This document shows, piece after piece, positions 1-14,370 of a stretch of 15,738 bases of DNA. Numbering within the stretch: position 1 is the stretch's first letter; every line of letters starts with the position of its first letter. Origin of the DNA: Actinomycetes bacterium (lineage in GTDB: Bacteria; Actinomycetota; Coriobacteriia; Anaerosomatales; Anaerosomataceae). The stretch covers positions 1 to 15,738 of the forward strand of contig JALHJB010000028.1 of NCBI GenBank assembly GCA_022839745.1, in the 5' to 3' direction. The notes beneath the pieces are model-generated. The model did not search any database, was not told the DNA's origin, and saw nothing but the letters and a program-made list of their open reading frames with translations. The translations under genes and the position numbers were made by a program.

Positions 1-357
1 GTGCTCGCGGGTCTGGGCCATGGGGCCGTCGGTGGCGGCGATGACGAGGATCGCGCCGTCCATCTGCGCGGCACCGGTGATCATGTTCTTGACGTAGTCA
101 GCGTGGCCCGGGCAGTCGACGTGCGCGTAGTGGCGCTTGTCGGACTGGTACTCGACGTGGGCGATCGCGATGGTGATACCGCGCTCGCGCTCCTCGGGTG
201 CCTTGTCGATCTTGTCGAACGGCGTGAAGTCCGCCATGCCCTTTGCCGCACGACACTTCGTGATGGCAGCGGTGAGCGTGGTCTTGCCGTGGTCGACGTG
301 ACCGATGGTGCCGATATTCATATGGGGCTTGGTGCGCTCGAACTTCTGCTTGGCCAT
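1..357 (-). CDS. tuf: Elongation factor Tu, 5' part (C-terminus outside the window)
   Basis: Codes for the first 119 residues of EF-Tu, the GTPase that delivers aminoacyl-tRNA to the ribosomal A site. The window edge cuts the gene inside the G domain. Visible motifs are the P-loop GHVDHGKT at residues 19-26, the switch I region around ERGITI (58-63), and DCPGH at 81-85 with His85, the catalytic histidine equivalent. The ATG start lies 11 nt after the fusA stop, and a purine-rich GGGGAAG ribosome site overlaps that stop, so it is probably cotranscribed and translationally coupled with fusA as the last str operon gene. A second tuf ends at the other side of the window. The two visible pieces do not overlap in sequence, so their identity cannot be compared here. 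Identification is certain. Confidence 0.98.
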   Translation of the reverse strand, partial: MAKQKFERTKPHMNIGTIGHVDHGKTTLTAAITKCRAAKGMADFTPFDKIDKAPEERERGITIAIAHVEYQSDKRHYAHVDCPGHADYVKNMITGAAQMDGAILVIAATDGPMAQTREH

Positions 358-368
358 GAGTGCTTCCC

Positions 369-2465
369 CTACCCCTGCGGAGCGACGCCGGACTTGGCGA
401 CGATCTCTTCAGCGATCGATTTCGGTACAGGCTCGTACGCCTTGAACTGCATCGAGTAGGCGGCACGACCCTGTGTGCGCGAGCGCAGGTCGGTCGCGTA
501 GCCGAACATGTTGGCCAGCGGCACCTTGCCATGCACGATCTGCGAGTTGCCCCGCGGCTCTATGCCCTCGATGTGCCCGCGGCGACCCGACAGGTCGCCC
601 ATGACGTCGCCCATGTACTCCTCTGGCGTGTCGACCTCGACAGCCATCACAGGCTCGAGGATGATCGGCGCGGACTTGCGGAGCGCCTCTTTGATGCCCA
701 TCGAGCCGGCGATTTTGAACGCCATCTCAGAGGAGTCGACCTCGTGGTACGAACCGTCGACAAGCTCGACTTTGATGTCCACGACGGGGTAGCCCGCCAG
801 CACGCCGGTGGTGATGGCCTCCTGGATGCCCTTGTCGACAGACGGGATGTACTCCTTGGGGATCGAACCGCCGACGATCTTGTTCTCGAAGACGTAGCCG
901 TCGCCGGGCTGCTGCGGGGTGACGTTCAGCACCACGTGGCCGTACTGGCCTCGACCACCGGTCTGGCGTACAAACTTGCCGTGGACGTCGGTGACCGCCT
1001 TGCCAGCGGTCTCGCGGTACGCCACCTGCGGCTTACCCACGTTGGCCTCGACCTTGAACTCACGCAGAAGGCGGTCGACGATGATCTCGAGGTGCAGCTC
1101 GCCCATGCCGGCGATGATGGTCTGGCCGGTCTCCTCGTCCGTGCGGACACGGAACGTGGGGTCCTCCTCGGACAGCTTGGCGAGCGCGGTTCCCAGCTTC
1201 TCCTGCTCGGCCTTGGTCTTCGGCTCGATGGCGATGTCGATGACCGGATCCGGGAACTCCATAGACTCGAGCAGCACGGCGGCGTCTTCAGCGCACAGCG
1301 TGTCGCCGGTGGTGGTGTTCTTCAGGCCCACGGCCGCGACGATGTCGCCGGCGTAGACGGCGTCGACGTCCTCACGGTGGTTCGCGTGCATCTGCAGCAG
1401 GCGGCCGAAGCGCTCCTTGTGACCCTTGGTGGCATTGAGCACGTGCGAGCCGGATGCCATGGTTCCGGAGTAGACACGGAAGTAGGTGAGCTTCCCGACG
1501 AACGGGTCGGTCATGACCTTGAAGGCCAGCGCCGCGAACGGCGCATCGTCGGATGCCTCGCGGGTGATCGGCGAGCCGTCACGCACATCCGTACCTTTGA
1601 CGGCCGGGATGTCGAGCGGTGACGGCAGATAGTCGACGATGGCATCGAGCAGTGCCTGGACGCCCTTGTTCTTGAAGGACGCCCCGCACACCACGGGAGT
1701 GACGGCGCAGTCGATGGTCGCCTTACGGATGGCGGCCTTGAGCTCGTCCTTGCTGATCTCCTCGTCGCCGAGGAACTTTTCGAGGAGCGCGTCGTCGTAC
1801 TCGGCGGCAGCCTCGACAAGCTCGTGACGGTGCAGTTCCGCCTCGTCGCGCATGTCTGCCGGGATCTCCTCGACGGTCGGGTTGATCCCCTTGTCGTCCT
1901 CATTGAAGTGGATCGCGTTCATCTCGATGAGGTCGATGATGCCGCTGAACTTGTCCTCGGCGCCGATCGGGAGCTGCAGAAGCACCGGGCGAGTGTCGAG
2001 GCGGTCCTTCATCATCTTGATGACGTTGAAGAAGTCAGCACCGGTGCGATCCATCTTGTTGACATACGCTATGCGCGGAACGCCGTAACGATCGGCCTGG
2101 CGCCACACCGTCTCGGACTGAGGCTGGACACCACCTACGGCGCAGAAGACAGCCACGGTACCGTCGAGCACGCGAAGCGAGCGCTCGACCTCGACGGTGA
2201 AGTCCACGTGGCCGGGCGTATCTATGATCTGGATGCGATGGTCCTTCCAGAAGCACGTGGTAGCGGCAGACGTGATCGTGATGCCGCGCTCCTGCTCCTG
2301 CACCATCCAGTCCATCGTAGCCGCGCCATCATGGACCTCGCCGATCTTGTGCGACTTGCCTGTGTAGAACAGGATGCGCTCGGTCGTCGTGGTCTTGCCG
2401 GCGTCGATATGCGCCATGATCCCGATGTTCCGGGTCTTGGCGAGTGATGTCCTCTTTGAAGCCAT
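369..2465 (-). CDS. fusA: Elongation factor G
   Basis: A 698-residue translocation GTPase, close to the usual 690-705. It moves tRNA and mRNA through the ribosome after peptide transfer and helps recycle ribosomes. The G domain shows AHIDAGKT at 18-25, the switch I RGITIT motif at 60-65, DTPGH at 82-86 and NKMD at 136-139. Domains II to V follow without interruption. The ATG start is supported by N-terminal family similarity (MASKRTSLAKTRNIGIMAHID). The ribosome site, GAGGAC about 10-12 nt upstream, is only moderate. The gap from rpsG is 38 nt and that to tuf 11 nt, so it sits inside the str operon (rpsL-rpsG-fusA-tuf). It ends with TAG. No frameshift or missing motif is seen. Confidence 0.98.
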   Translation of the reverse strand: MASKRTSLAKTRNIGIMAHIDAGKTTTTERILFYTGKSHKIGEVHDGAATMDWMVQEQERGITITSAATTCFWKDHRIQIIDTPGHVDFTVEVERSLRVLDGTVAVFCAVGGVQPQSETVWRQADRYGVPRIAYVNKMDRTGADFFNVIKMMKDRLDTRPVLLQLPIGAEDKFSGIIDLIEMNAIHFNEDDKGINPTVEEIPADMRDEAELHRHELVEAAAEYDDALLEKFLGDEEISKDELKAAIRKATIDCAVTPVVCGASFKNKGVQALLDAIVDYLPSPLDIPAVKGTDVRDGSPITREASDDAPFAALAFKVMTDPFVGKLTYFRVYSGTMASGSHVLNATKGHKERFGRLLQMHANHREDVDAVYAGDIVAAVGLKNTTTGDTLCAEDAAVLLESMEFPDPVIDIAIEPKTKAEQEKLGTALAKLSEEDPTFRVRTDEETGQTIIAGMGELHLEIIVDRLLREFKVEANVGKPQVAYRETAGKAVTDVHGKFVRQTGGRGQYGHVVLNVTPQQPGDGYVFENKIVGGSIPKEYIPSVDKGIQEAITTGVLAGYPVVDIKVELVDGSYHEVDSSEMAFKIAGSMGIKEALRKSAPIILEPVMAVEVDTPEEYMGDVMGDLSGRRGHIEGIEPRGNSQIVHGKVPLANMFGYATDLRSRTQGRAAYSMQFKAYEPVPKSIAEEIVAKSGVAPQG

Positions 2466-2503
2466 GAAGTCTACTCGTCCTCTTCCTCGGTCCGGCTACG
2501 TTA

Positions 2504-2974
2504 CTACCAACGGTAGTGGCTGAATGCGCGGTTGCTTTCGGCCATCTTGTACAGATCCTCGCGCTTCTTCACCGAAGCGCCGAGACCGTTCGCCGCATCC
2601 ATGATCTCGGACGCGAGCCGCTCGGCCATCGTCTTCTCGCGACGCTTGCGCGAGAACCCGACGATCCAGCGGATCGCGAGCGTGGTCGAACGTCGTGAGT
2701 TGACCTCGATCGGCACCTGATAGGTGGCGCCACCGACACGCTTCGGCTTGACCTCGAGCGTCGGGCGCACGTTGTCCATCGCCTTCTTGAAGACCGACAG
2801 CGGGTCCTGGCCCATCTTCTGCTCGACGATGTCGAACGCACCGTAGACGATGCGCTCGGCGACGGACTTCTTACCGTCGAGCAGCACCTTGTTGATCAGC
2901 TGGGTGACCAGCCGGTTGTTATAGACCGGATCCGGCAGCACCTCACGGCGCTGCGCGGCTGCACGCCTTGGCAT
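2504..2974 (-). CDS. rpsG: 30S ribosomal protein S7
   Basis: A 156-residue protein of normal length that nucleates assembly of the 30S head by binding the 3' domain of 16S rRNA. The start MPRRAAAQRREV, the GGATYQVPIEV motif at 81-91 and the C-terminal AFSHYRW match the family throughout. The ATG is preceded by AGAGGAG with about 6 nt spacing. The gene ends in TAG followed directly by an in-frame TAA. In E. coli, S7 represses its own operon through an RNA structure between rpsL and rpsG. The matching gap here (2975-3039) holds a strong hairpin, listed separately. Confidence 0.98.
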   Translation of the reverse strand: MPRRAAAQRREVLPDPVYNNRLVTQLINKVLLDGKKSVAERIVYGAFDIVEQKMGQDPLSVFKKAMDNVRPTLEVKPKRVGGATYQVPIEVNSRRSTTLAIRWIVGFSRKRREKTMAERLASEIMDAANGLGASVKKREDLYKMAESNRAFSHYRW

Positions 2975-3000
2975 ACTTCACTCCTCTACTCACACGACAC

Positions 3001-3023
3001 GTCCACCTGTCATCCAGGCGGAC
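3001..3023 (-). promoter_or_regulatory. Hairpin in the rpsL-rpsG gap, candidate S7 operator
   Basis: In the transcript, GTCCGCCTG (3023-3015) pairs with CAGGTGGAC (3009-3001), giving 9 bp with one G-T wobble and the loop GATGA. It lies between the rpsL stop and the rpsG ribosome site. In E. coli, S7 binds this intercistronic region to control the operon. The S7 role here is inferred from position only; I could not show similarity to the 16S S7 site. Confidence 0.35.
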
Positions 3024-3039
3024 CGGGGGACGTCAGGAC

Positions 3040-3411
3040 CTACTTGGGCTTCTTCACGCCATAGCGCGAGCGGGCCTGGGCACGCTTGTTCACGCCGGCG
3101 GCGTCGAGAGCACCACGGATGATCTTGTAGCGGACACCCGGAAGATCCTTCACGCGGCCGCCACGCACGAGCACGATCGAGTGCTCCTGCAAGTTGTGGC
3201 CGATGCCGGGGATGTACGCCGTGACCTCCATCTGGTTGACCAGACGGACACGGGCGACCTTACGGAGTGCGGAGTTCGGCTTCTTGGGCGTGGTGGTGTA
3301 CACGCGAGTGCATACGCCGCGCTTCTGGGGGTTGCCCTTGAGCGCGGGCGTCTTGCTCTTGTCGACGGCCTGAACGCGGCCCTTGCGCACCAGCTGGTTG
3401 ATGGTGGGCAC
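3040..3411 (-). CDS. rpsL: 30S ribosomal protein S12
   Basis: A 123-residue decoding-centre protein and first gene of the str operon. The start is GTG, giving MPTINQLVRKGR, with AAGGAG 7 nt upstream. An ATG 7 nt further upstream is out of frame. The family signature TTTPKKPNSALRK runs over residues 39-51. Lys43 and Lys88, the classic streptomycin-resistance positions, carry the wild-type lysines, so no rpsL-type resistance is predicted. Asp89 in GGRVKDLPG is the family position that can be methylthiolated by RimO. A clear promoter and an approximately 75-nt leader lie between rpoC and this gene, so str transcription need not depend on rpoBC readthrough. Confidence 0.98.
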   Translation of the reverse strand: MPTINQLVRKGRVQAVDKSKTPALKGNPQKRGVCTRVYTTTPKKPNSALRKVARVRLVNQMEVTAYIPGIGHNLQEHSIVLVRGGRVKDLPGVRYKIIRGALDAAGVNKRAQARSRYGVKKPK

Positions 3412-3427
3412 TACTCATCTCCTTCGT

Positions 3428-3474
3428 TCGATCACAATCGAGCTCTATGTCACGGCGCCCGTTCCTTGGCGCCG
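3428..3474 (-). promoter_or_regulatory. rpsL leader with two hairpins
   Basis: Between the str promoter and the rpsL ribosome site, the transcript can form CGGCGCC-(8 nt loop)-GGCGCCG (3474-3453) and then TCGAT-TGTG-ATCGA (3441-3428). The second ends just upstream of the AAGGAG site. Both stems are perfect. They may affect translation or mRNA stability. No known leader family was recognised. Confidence 0.35.
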
Positions 3475-3493
3475 AGCGTAGTCGCAACGCGTA

Positions 3494-3522
3494 ACTCTAA
3501 CAAGCTACCTGGGGCGTGTCAA
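3494..3522 (-). promoter_or_regulatory. Sigma-70-type promoter for the str operon
   Basis: On the minus strand, TTGACA (3522-3517, perfect -35) is followed by a 17-nt spacer and TAGAGT (3499-3494, 4 of 6 matches to the -10 consensus). Transcription would start near 3487, giving a 75-nt leader ahead of rpsL. This is one of the two best promoters in the window. Confidence 0.7.
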
Positions 3523-3580
3523 ACCACGCACCCGGGCGTATCTAGCTCCCCTTGCTTGCCGGACCGGAAGCCGACACGCT

Positions 3581-3613
3581 CCGGCCCCGGGATCTGAGCG
3601 ACCCCGGGGCCGG
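3581..3613 (-). terminator. Very GC-rich hairpin after rpoC, possible terminator or processing site
   Basis: In the transcript, CCGGCCCCGGG (3613-3603) pairs perfectly with CCCGGGGCCGG (3591-3581), giving 11 GC pairs around an 11-nt loop, 10 nt after the rpoC stop. No U-tract follows, so this is not a standard intrinsic terminator. It could be a pause or attenuation site, a 3'-end stabiliser, or a U-less terminator of the kind proposed in actinobacteria. Confidence 0.5.
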
Positions 3614-3623
3614 CAAAGCAGTC

Positions 3624-7871
<4,248 letters not shown>

Positions 7872-7893
7872 CGTTCATTCCTCCATCCGGTGA

Positions 7894-7914
7894 GCGCCCG
7901 TGGGGTGTGGGCGC
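7894..7914 (-). promoter_or_regulatory. Small hairpin in the rpoB-rpoC gap
   Basis: GCGCCC (7914-7909) pairs with GGGCGC (7899-7894) around a 9-nt loop, just upstream of the rpoC ribosome site (7884-7880). No U-tract follows, so termination is not expected. It might be a pause or processing element; the evidence is only the 6-bp stem. Confidence 0.25.
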
Positions 7915-7939
7915 CTACCCGTTCGTCCCGACCGGGCCC

Positions 7940-11560
<3,621 letters not shown>

Positions 11561-11611
11561 CAGGTGATTCCTCCTTATACCCGAGCGGCGTACTGAGAGT
11601 CGCAAACGTTC

Positions 11612-11640
11612 AGTTTACCGAAGGGTCCACCCCCGGTCAA
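11612..11640 (-). promoter_or_regulatory. Sigma-70-type promoter for rpoBC
   Basis: TTGACC (11640-11635, 5 of 6 to the -35 consensus), a 17-nt spacer and TAAACT (11617-11612, 4 of 6 to the -10). A start near 11605 would give a leader of about 45 nt carrying the AGGAGG site of rpoB. It lies downstream of two hairpins, as expected for a promoter that supplements readthrough from rplJL. Confidence 0.55.
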
Positions 11641-11666
11641 CTCTTGCTTGACACTGATCGTGTGTT

Positions 11667-11733
11667 GTGGCCGGTGACGCATCCGCGCCACCGGCCACGA
11701 ACCATTCGGGTCCGAAAAGGCACCCGGGAATGG
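11667..11733 (-). terminator. Two attenuator-like hairpins between rplL and rpoB
   Basis: After the rplL stop, CCATTC..GGGT (11733-11722) pairs with ACCC-GAATGG (11711-11702), 10 bp with a 2-nt bulge. Then GTGGCCGGTG (11698-11689) pairs perfectly with CACCGGCCAC (11676-11667), 10 bp around a 12-nt loop. No U-tract follows either. In E. coli this gap holds a partial terminator and an RNase III site that lower rpoBC expression relative to the L12 gene. A similar role is inferred from position. Confidence 0.5.
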
Positions 11734-11739
11734 CCGGTG

Positions 11740-12123
11740 TTACTTGACCTCGACGCTTGCGCCGGCCTCTTCGAGCTTGGCCTTGGCCTCCTCGGCCTTC
11801 TCCTTGTTGACACCGGTCAGCACGGCCTTGGGAGCGGAGTCCACCAGGTCCTTGGCCTCCTTCAGGCCCAGGCTGGCGTCAAGCTCGCGGACGACCTTGA
11901 TGACCTGGATCTTGGTGCCACCAGCGGACGTGATGACAACGTCAAAGCTGTCCTTCTCCTCCACAGCGGCAGCCTCGCCGGCGGCCGGAGCGGCGGCAAC
12001 GGCGACCGGTGCGGCGGCCGAGACACCAAAGACCTCTTCCATCTCCTTGACGAGCTCGGCGAGCTCGAGGGCCGGAGCCGCCTTGACCCACTCGAGGATA
12101 TCTTCGCGCTTGAGATCAGCCAT
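11740..12123 (-). CDS. rplL: 50S ribosomal protein L7/L12
   Basis: A 127-residue stalk protein that recruits EF-Tu, EF-G and other translational GTPases. Residues 1-33 form the dimerisation domain that binds L10. Residues about 36-54 are the Ala/Pro/Val-rich flexible hinge. The C-terminal domain from about 59 carries the conserved KIQVIKVVREL and LGLKEAKDLVD helices. The start MADLKRED is chosen over an upstream in-frame ATG because AAGGAG lies 9 nt before it and longer N-termini have no family support. It lies 72 nt after rplJ. That gap holds a bulged 9-bp hairpin at 12149-12173. The stop is TAA. Confidence 0.98.
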   Translation of the reverse strand: MADLKREDILEWVKAAPALELAELVKEMEEVFGVSAAAPVAVAAAPAAGEAAAVEEKDSFDVVITSAGGTKIQVIKVVRELDASLGLKEAKDLVDSAPKAVLTGVNKEKAEEAKAKLEEAGASVEVK

Positions 12124-12148
12124 TTCTTCGTTCTCCTTCTGTTGTCCG

Positions 12149-12173
12149 GGACCGGGCGACCTATCGCCGGTCC
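12149..12173 (-). promoter_or_regulatory. Hairpin in the rplJ-rplL gap
   Basis: GGACCG-GCG (12173-12165) pairs with CGC-C-CGGTCC (12158-12149) with one bulged base and a 6-nt loop, upstream of the rplL ribosome site. rplL must be made in fourfold or greater excess over rplJ, so structure here could affect re-initiation. The function is not shown. Confidence 0.25.
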
Positions 12174-12195
12174 GCATATCGTGTTCCATGTACGC

Positions 12196-12717
12196 CTATG
12201 CGGCGGCCTTCTGGTCTGCCACAGCCTGGACGGCACGCGCGAACGCGCCGACCGGAGCGTTGGCCATCGCCATGAAGTTGCGAAGCGGGTTGAGCATCGT
12301 GCCCATGAGCTTCGCGATGAGCTCGTCGCGGGACGGGAGCGACGCGATCGCCTTGACCGCCTCCGCATCCACCACCTGTCCGTCGATGAGACCACCCTTG
12401 AAGCTGAACACCTTGTGCTCCTTGGCGAACCCAAGGAGGCTCTTGGCGGTCGCGACCGGGTCTTCGGGAGTGAAGACGAAGACGGTCGGGCCCTCCAGGA
12501 ACTGGTCCATGTTCGGCAGTTCCAGCTCGCTGATCGCGATCTGGGCAAGCGAATTCTTGTACACCGTGACAACGGCACCGCTGTCACGGAGCGCGGTCCT
12601 CAGACCACGCATCTCTTTCACCGTCAGACCACGGTAGTCAGCCATGATCACACCCGCGGAGCCCGTGAGGCGCTCCTTGATCTCGGCCACCTGCTGCTGC
12701 TTCTCGTTCGTCGGCAT
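12196..12717 (-). CDS. rplJ: 50S ribosomal protein L10
   Basis: A 173-residue protein that anchors the L7/L12 dimers to 23S rRNA near the L11 site. Family features include the N-terminal region VIMADYRGLTV (23-33) and VYKNSL (52-57), which contribute to the rRNA-binding domain. The Ala-rich C-terminal helix ends in AVADQKAAA and would carry the L12 N-termini. The frame opens 36 codons earlier, but the start at 12717 is preceded by GGGAGGTGAG with good spacing and gives the family N-terminus MPTNEKQQQ. The L10-L12 complex normally represses this operon by binding the leader upstream, where matching elements are visible. Confidence 0.98.
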   Translation of the reverse strand: MPTNEKQQQVAEIKERLTGSAGVIMADYRGLTVKEMRGLRTALRDSGAVVTVYKNSLAQIAISELELPNMDQFLEGPTVFVFTPEDPVATAKSLLGFAKEHKVFSFKGGLIDGQVVDAEAVKAIASLPSRDELIAKLMGTMLNPLRNFMAMANAPVGAFARAVQAVADQKAAA

Positions 12718-12730
12718 ACACTCACCTCCC

Positions 12731-12967
12731 TTCCGGCACGCGACCACGCCTGCGGGCTGCGGTCGCGGTGTCGGAAACGTGATCCGAAATGCGACGTGGC
12801 CCCCGCCGGTGAGTGCGGAGGCCACGTGACGAAGACGCCGATGCGTCAGACGTTTCAGGGTCGCTCCACCTCGGCTGGCGGGACCAGGCCCGGTCCCTTT
12901 CGACCCGGATGCCTCCGGGTACCTGCTGTCTACGGCAGCGTGCGTGCGTGCGTTTTCAATGACGAGC
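12731..12967 (-). ncRNA. L10 leader RNA (autoregulatory leader of rplJL)
   Basis: The 299-nt gap between rplA and rplJ has no gene. It holds the box GCCGTAGACAGCAGGT (12936-12921), which I recognise from memory as the conserved core of L10 ribosomal leaders (RF00557-type), followed in the transcript by four stems: ACCCGG/CCGGGT (12920-12903), GGGACC/GGTCCC (12897-12880), an 11-bp stem GTGGCC..GGCCAC (12825-12796), and a 15-bp stem with one bulge (12776-12731). The last ends directly at the rplJ ribosome site. The L10-L12 complex would bind here to repress translation. Exact limits are uncertain. A four-copy GCGT repeat lies at 12938-12953. Confidence 0.8.
12938..12953. repeat. GCGT tetranucleotide repeat, four copies
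   Basis: Exactly four tandem GCGT units on the plus strand (ACGC in the transcript), just upstream of the conserved L10-leader box. It may simply be low complexity. Confidence 0.9.
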
Positions 12968-12974
12968 GGACGTG

Positions 12975-13003
12975 ATTATCCACGCATCCGCCCGATAGTA
13001 CAA
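12975..13003 (-). promoter_or_regulatory. Possible promoter for rplJL
   Basis: TTGTAC (13003-12998, weak -35 with TTG matching) is followed by a 17-nt spacer and GATAAT (12980-12975, 5 of 6 to the -10). It lies just after the rplA stop and would start transcription near 12968, ahead of all L10-leader elements. The -10 is good and the position fits; the -35 is poor. Confidence 0.45.
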
Positions 13004-13016
13004 GCCCTCAGAAGGA

Positions 13017-13724
13017 CTAGGCTTCCTCGAGCAGGTTGCGCGTCTTGAGCGGATCGACCTTGATCCCAGGACCCATCGTGGTCGATACGGTGATCGACTT
13101 GATGTAACGCCCCTTCGAGGACGACGGCTTCGCACGAAGGATCTCGTCCAGCAGCGCGGCGTAGTTCTCAACAAGCGCTTCAGGCGTGAACGATTTCTTA
13201 CCGATGCCTACATGCGCGATGCCATACTTGTCGGCGCGGTACTCCACGCGGCCGGCCTTCAGCTCCTTGACCACGCGCGCCACATCCATGGTGACGGTGC
13301 CAAGCTTCGGGTTCGGCATGAGGCCGCGGGTGCCGAGGATCTTACCGAGACGACCGACCTTGGCCATCATGTCCGGGGTCGCCACGGTTGCGTCGAAGTC
13401 CAGGAATCCACCCGAGATGCGCTCGACCAGATCGTCGGCACCGACAACGTCAGCACCGGCCTCTTCGGCCTCCTTGGCCTTCTCACCCTGGGCGAACACA
13501 GCGACACGAACGGTCTTGCCGGTGCCCTGCGGGAGCGAGACGCTGCCACGCACCTGCTGATCGGCCTGACGCGTATCGATCCCGAGACGGAAGTGCACCT
13601 CGACGGTCTCATCGAACTTGGCTGGGGCCACTTCCTTCGCGAGGCGAATGGCCTCGAGCGGCGTATACAGACGATCACGATCGACGGCGCCTGCGGCCGC
13701 CTCGAACTTCTTACCTCGCTTCAT
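13017..13724 (-). CDS. rplA: 50S ribosomal protein L1
   Basis: A 235-residue protein of normal length that forms the mobile L1 stalk and helps release E-site tRNA. Conserved RNA-binding parts are the GTRGLMPNPKLGTVT stretch (131-145) and TMGPG at 216-220. The ATG is preceded by AGGAGG with 4-5 nt spacing. It lies 101 nt after rplK. L1 represses rplKA in E. coli by binding its own mRNA. A tight hairpin in the rplK-rplA gap is listed separately, but I could not identify an L1-stalk mimic with confidence. The stop is TAG. Confidence 0.98.
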   Translation of the reverse strand: MKRGKKFEAAAGAVDRDRLYTPLEAIRLAKEVAPAKFDETVEVHFRLGIDTRQADQQVRGSVSLPQGTGKTVRVAVFAQGEKAKEAEEAGADVVGADDLVERISGGFLDFDATVATPDMMAKVGRLGKILGTRGLMPNPKLGTVTMDVARVVKELKAGRVEYRADKYGIAHVGIGKKSFTPEALVENYAALLDEILRAKPSSSKGRYIKSITVSTTMGPGIKVDPLKTRNLLEEA

Positions 13725-13770
13725 GGTTCCTCCTCGTGGTCAGCGGGCTGCGAGGGCCCTCCCACATCGT

Positions 13771-13785
13771 GGCCGGAGTCCGGCC
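13771..13785 (-). promoter_or_regulatory. Tight hairpin in the rplK-rplA gap
   Basis: GGCCGG-ACT-CCGGCC (13785-13771) forms 6 GC pairs with a 3-nt loop, followed in the transcript by a purine-rich GATGTGGGAG segment. It could belong to an L1 control site because of its position. The assignment is weak. Confidence 0.25.
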
Positions 13786-13825
13786 GGTGCTTCAGCGTGA
13801 CCGGCCGAGACAGCCGGCAAAGCCA

Positions 13826-14251
13826 CTATCCCTCGACAGTGATGCCCATTGAACGCGCGGTTCCGGCGATGATCTTCATCGCGGCATCGACGTCGTTCGC
13901 ATTGAGGTCGGGCATCTTGGTCTCGGCGATCTCGCGAAGCTGCGCCTCGGTGATCGTCGCGACCTTCGTGCGGTTCGGCACGGCCGAGCCCGACTCGATG
14001 CCGACGGCCTGCTTGAGCAGCACGGCAGCCGGCGGGGTCTTGAGGATGTAGGTGAACGAACGATCCTCGTAGACGGTGATCTCCACAGGGATGATCGTGC
14101 CCATCTTGTCCTGCGTGTCGGCGTTGAACGCCTGGCAGAACTGCATGATGTTGACCTGGTGCTGACCGAGAGCCGGTCCGACCGGAGGCGCAGGATTGGC
14201 CTGGCCGCCCGGGATCTGCAGCTTGATGAATCCGACGACTTTCTTCGCCAT
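13826..14251 (-). CDS. rplK: 50S ribosomal protein L11
   Basis: A 141-residue protein of the GTPase-associated centre. It binds 23S rRNA helices 43-44 and is needed for stringent factor response. The proline-rich segment [11 protein letters not shown] at residues 20-30 is the surface that contacts thiostrepton in other bacteria, and it looks wild type. The C-terminal RNA-binding domain follows from about residue 74. The ATG start gives [17 protein letters not shown]; the nearest purine-rich site (GTGAGGAC) is about 8-11 nt upstream. The 119-nt gap from nusG has no recognisable promoter or terminator, so cotranscription with nusG is likely. Confidence 0.98.
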
Positions 14252-14370
14252 TCTGATCCGTCCTCACTCCTCGGCGCTCTGGCGCCGCTCACATGCCCAT
14301 CCAACCAAGCGCGCGCCTCGCGAGAAGCCCGGCGGATGCATCCACCGCCAGCACGATGCGCGTCGCGTAT
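14252..14370 (-). promoter_or_regulatory. nusG-rplK gap, candidate rplKA leader structures
   Basis: This gap holds no gene. It can form GGCGG/CCGCC around a 9-nt loop (14349-14331) and CGGCGC-CAGA-GCGCCG (14287-14272), the latter close to the rplK ribosome site. L1 autoregulation usually acts at this position, but I saw no convincing L1-stalk mimic. No -35/-10 pair was found. Confidence 0.25.

Noticed and set aside
3040..3411. Streptomycin-resistance changes in S12
   Set aside because: Lys43 and Lys88 are both wild type.
11561..11605. An upstream ATG that would extend RpoB by 15 residues
   Set aside because: The extension has no family counterpart, its codons run through the AGGAGG site of the GTG start, and the predicted transcription start lies at about the same position.
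13741..13825. An L1-binding mimic in the rplK-rplA gap based on GATGTGGGAG
   Set aside because: The purine run recalls part of the L1 stalk, but the opposing strand of the internal loop could not be matched, so it is kept only as a weak hairpin feature.
14252..14370. A separate promoter for rplKA in the nusG-rplK gap
   Set aside because: No acceptable -35/-10 pair was found on the minus strand.
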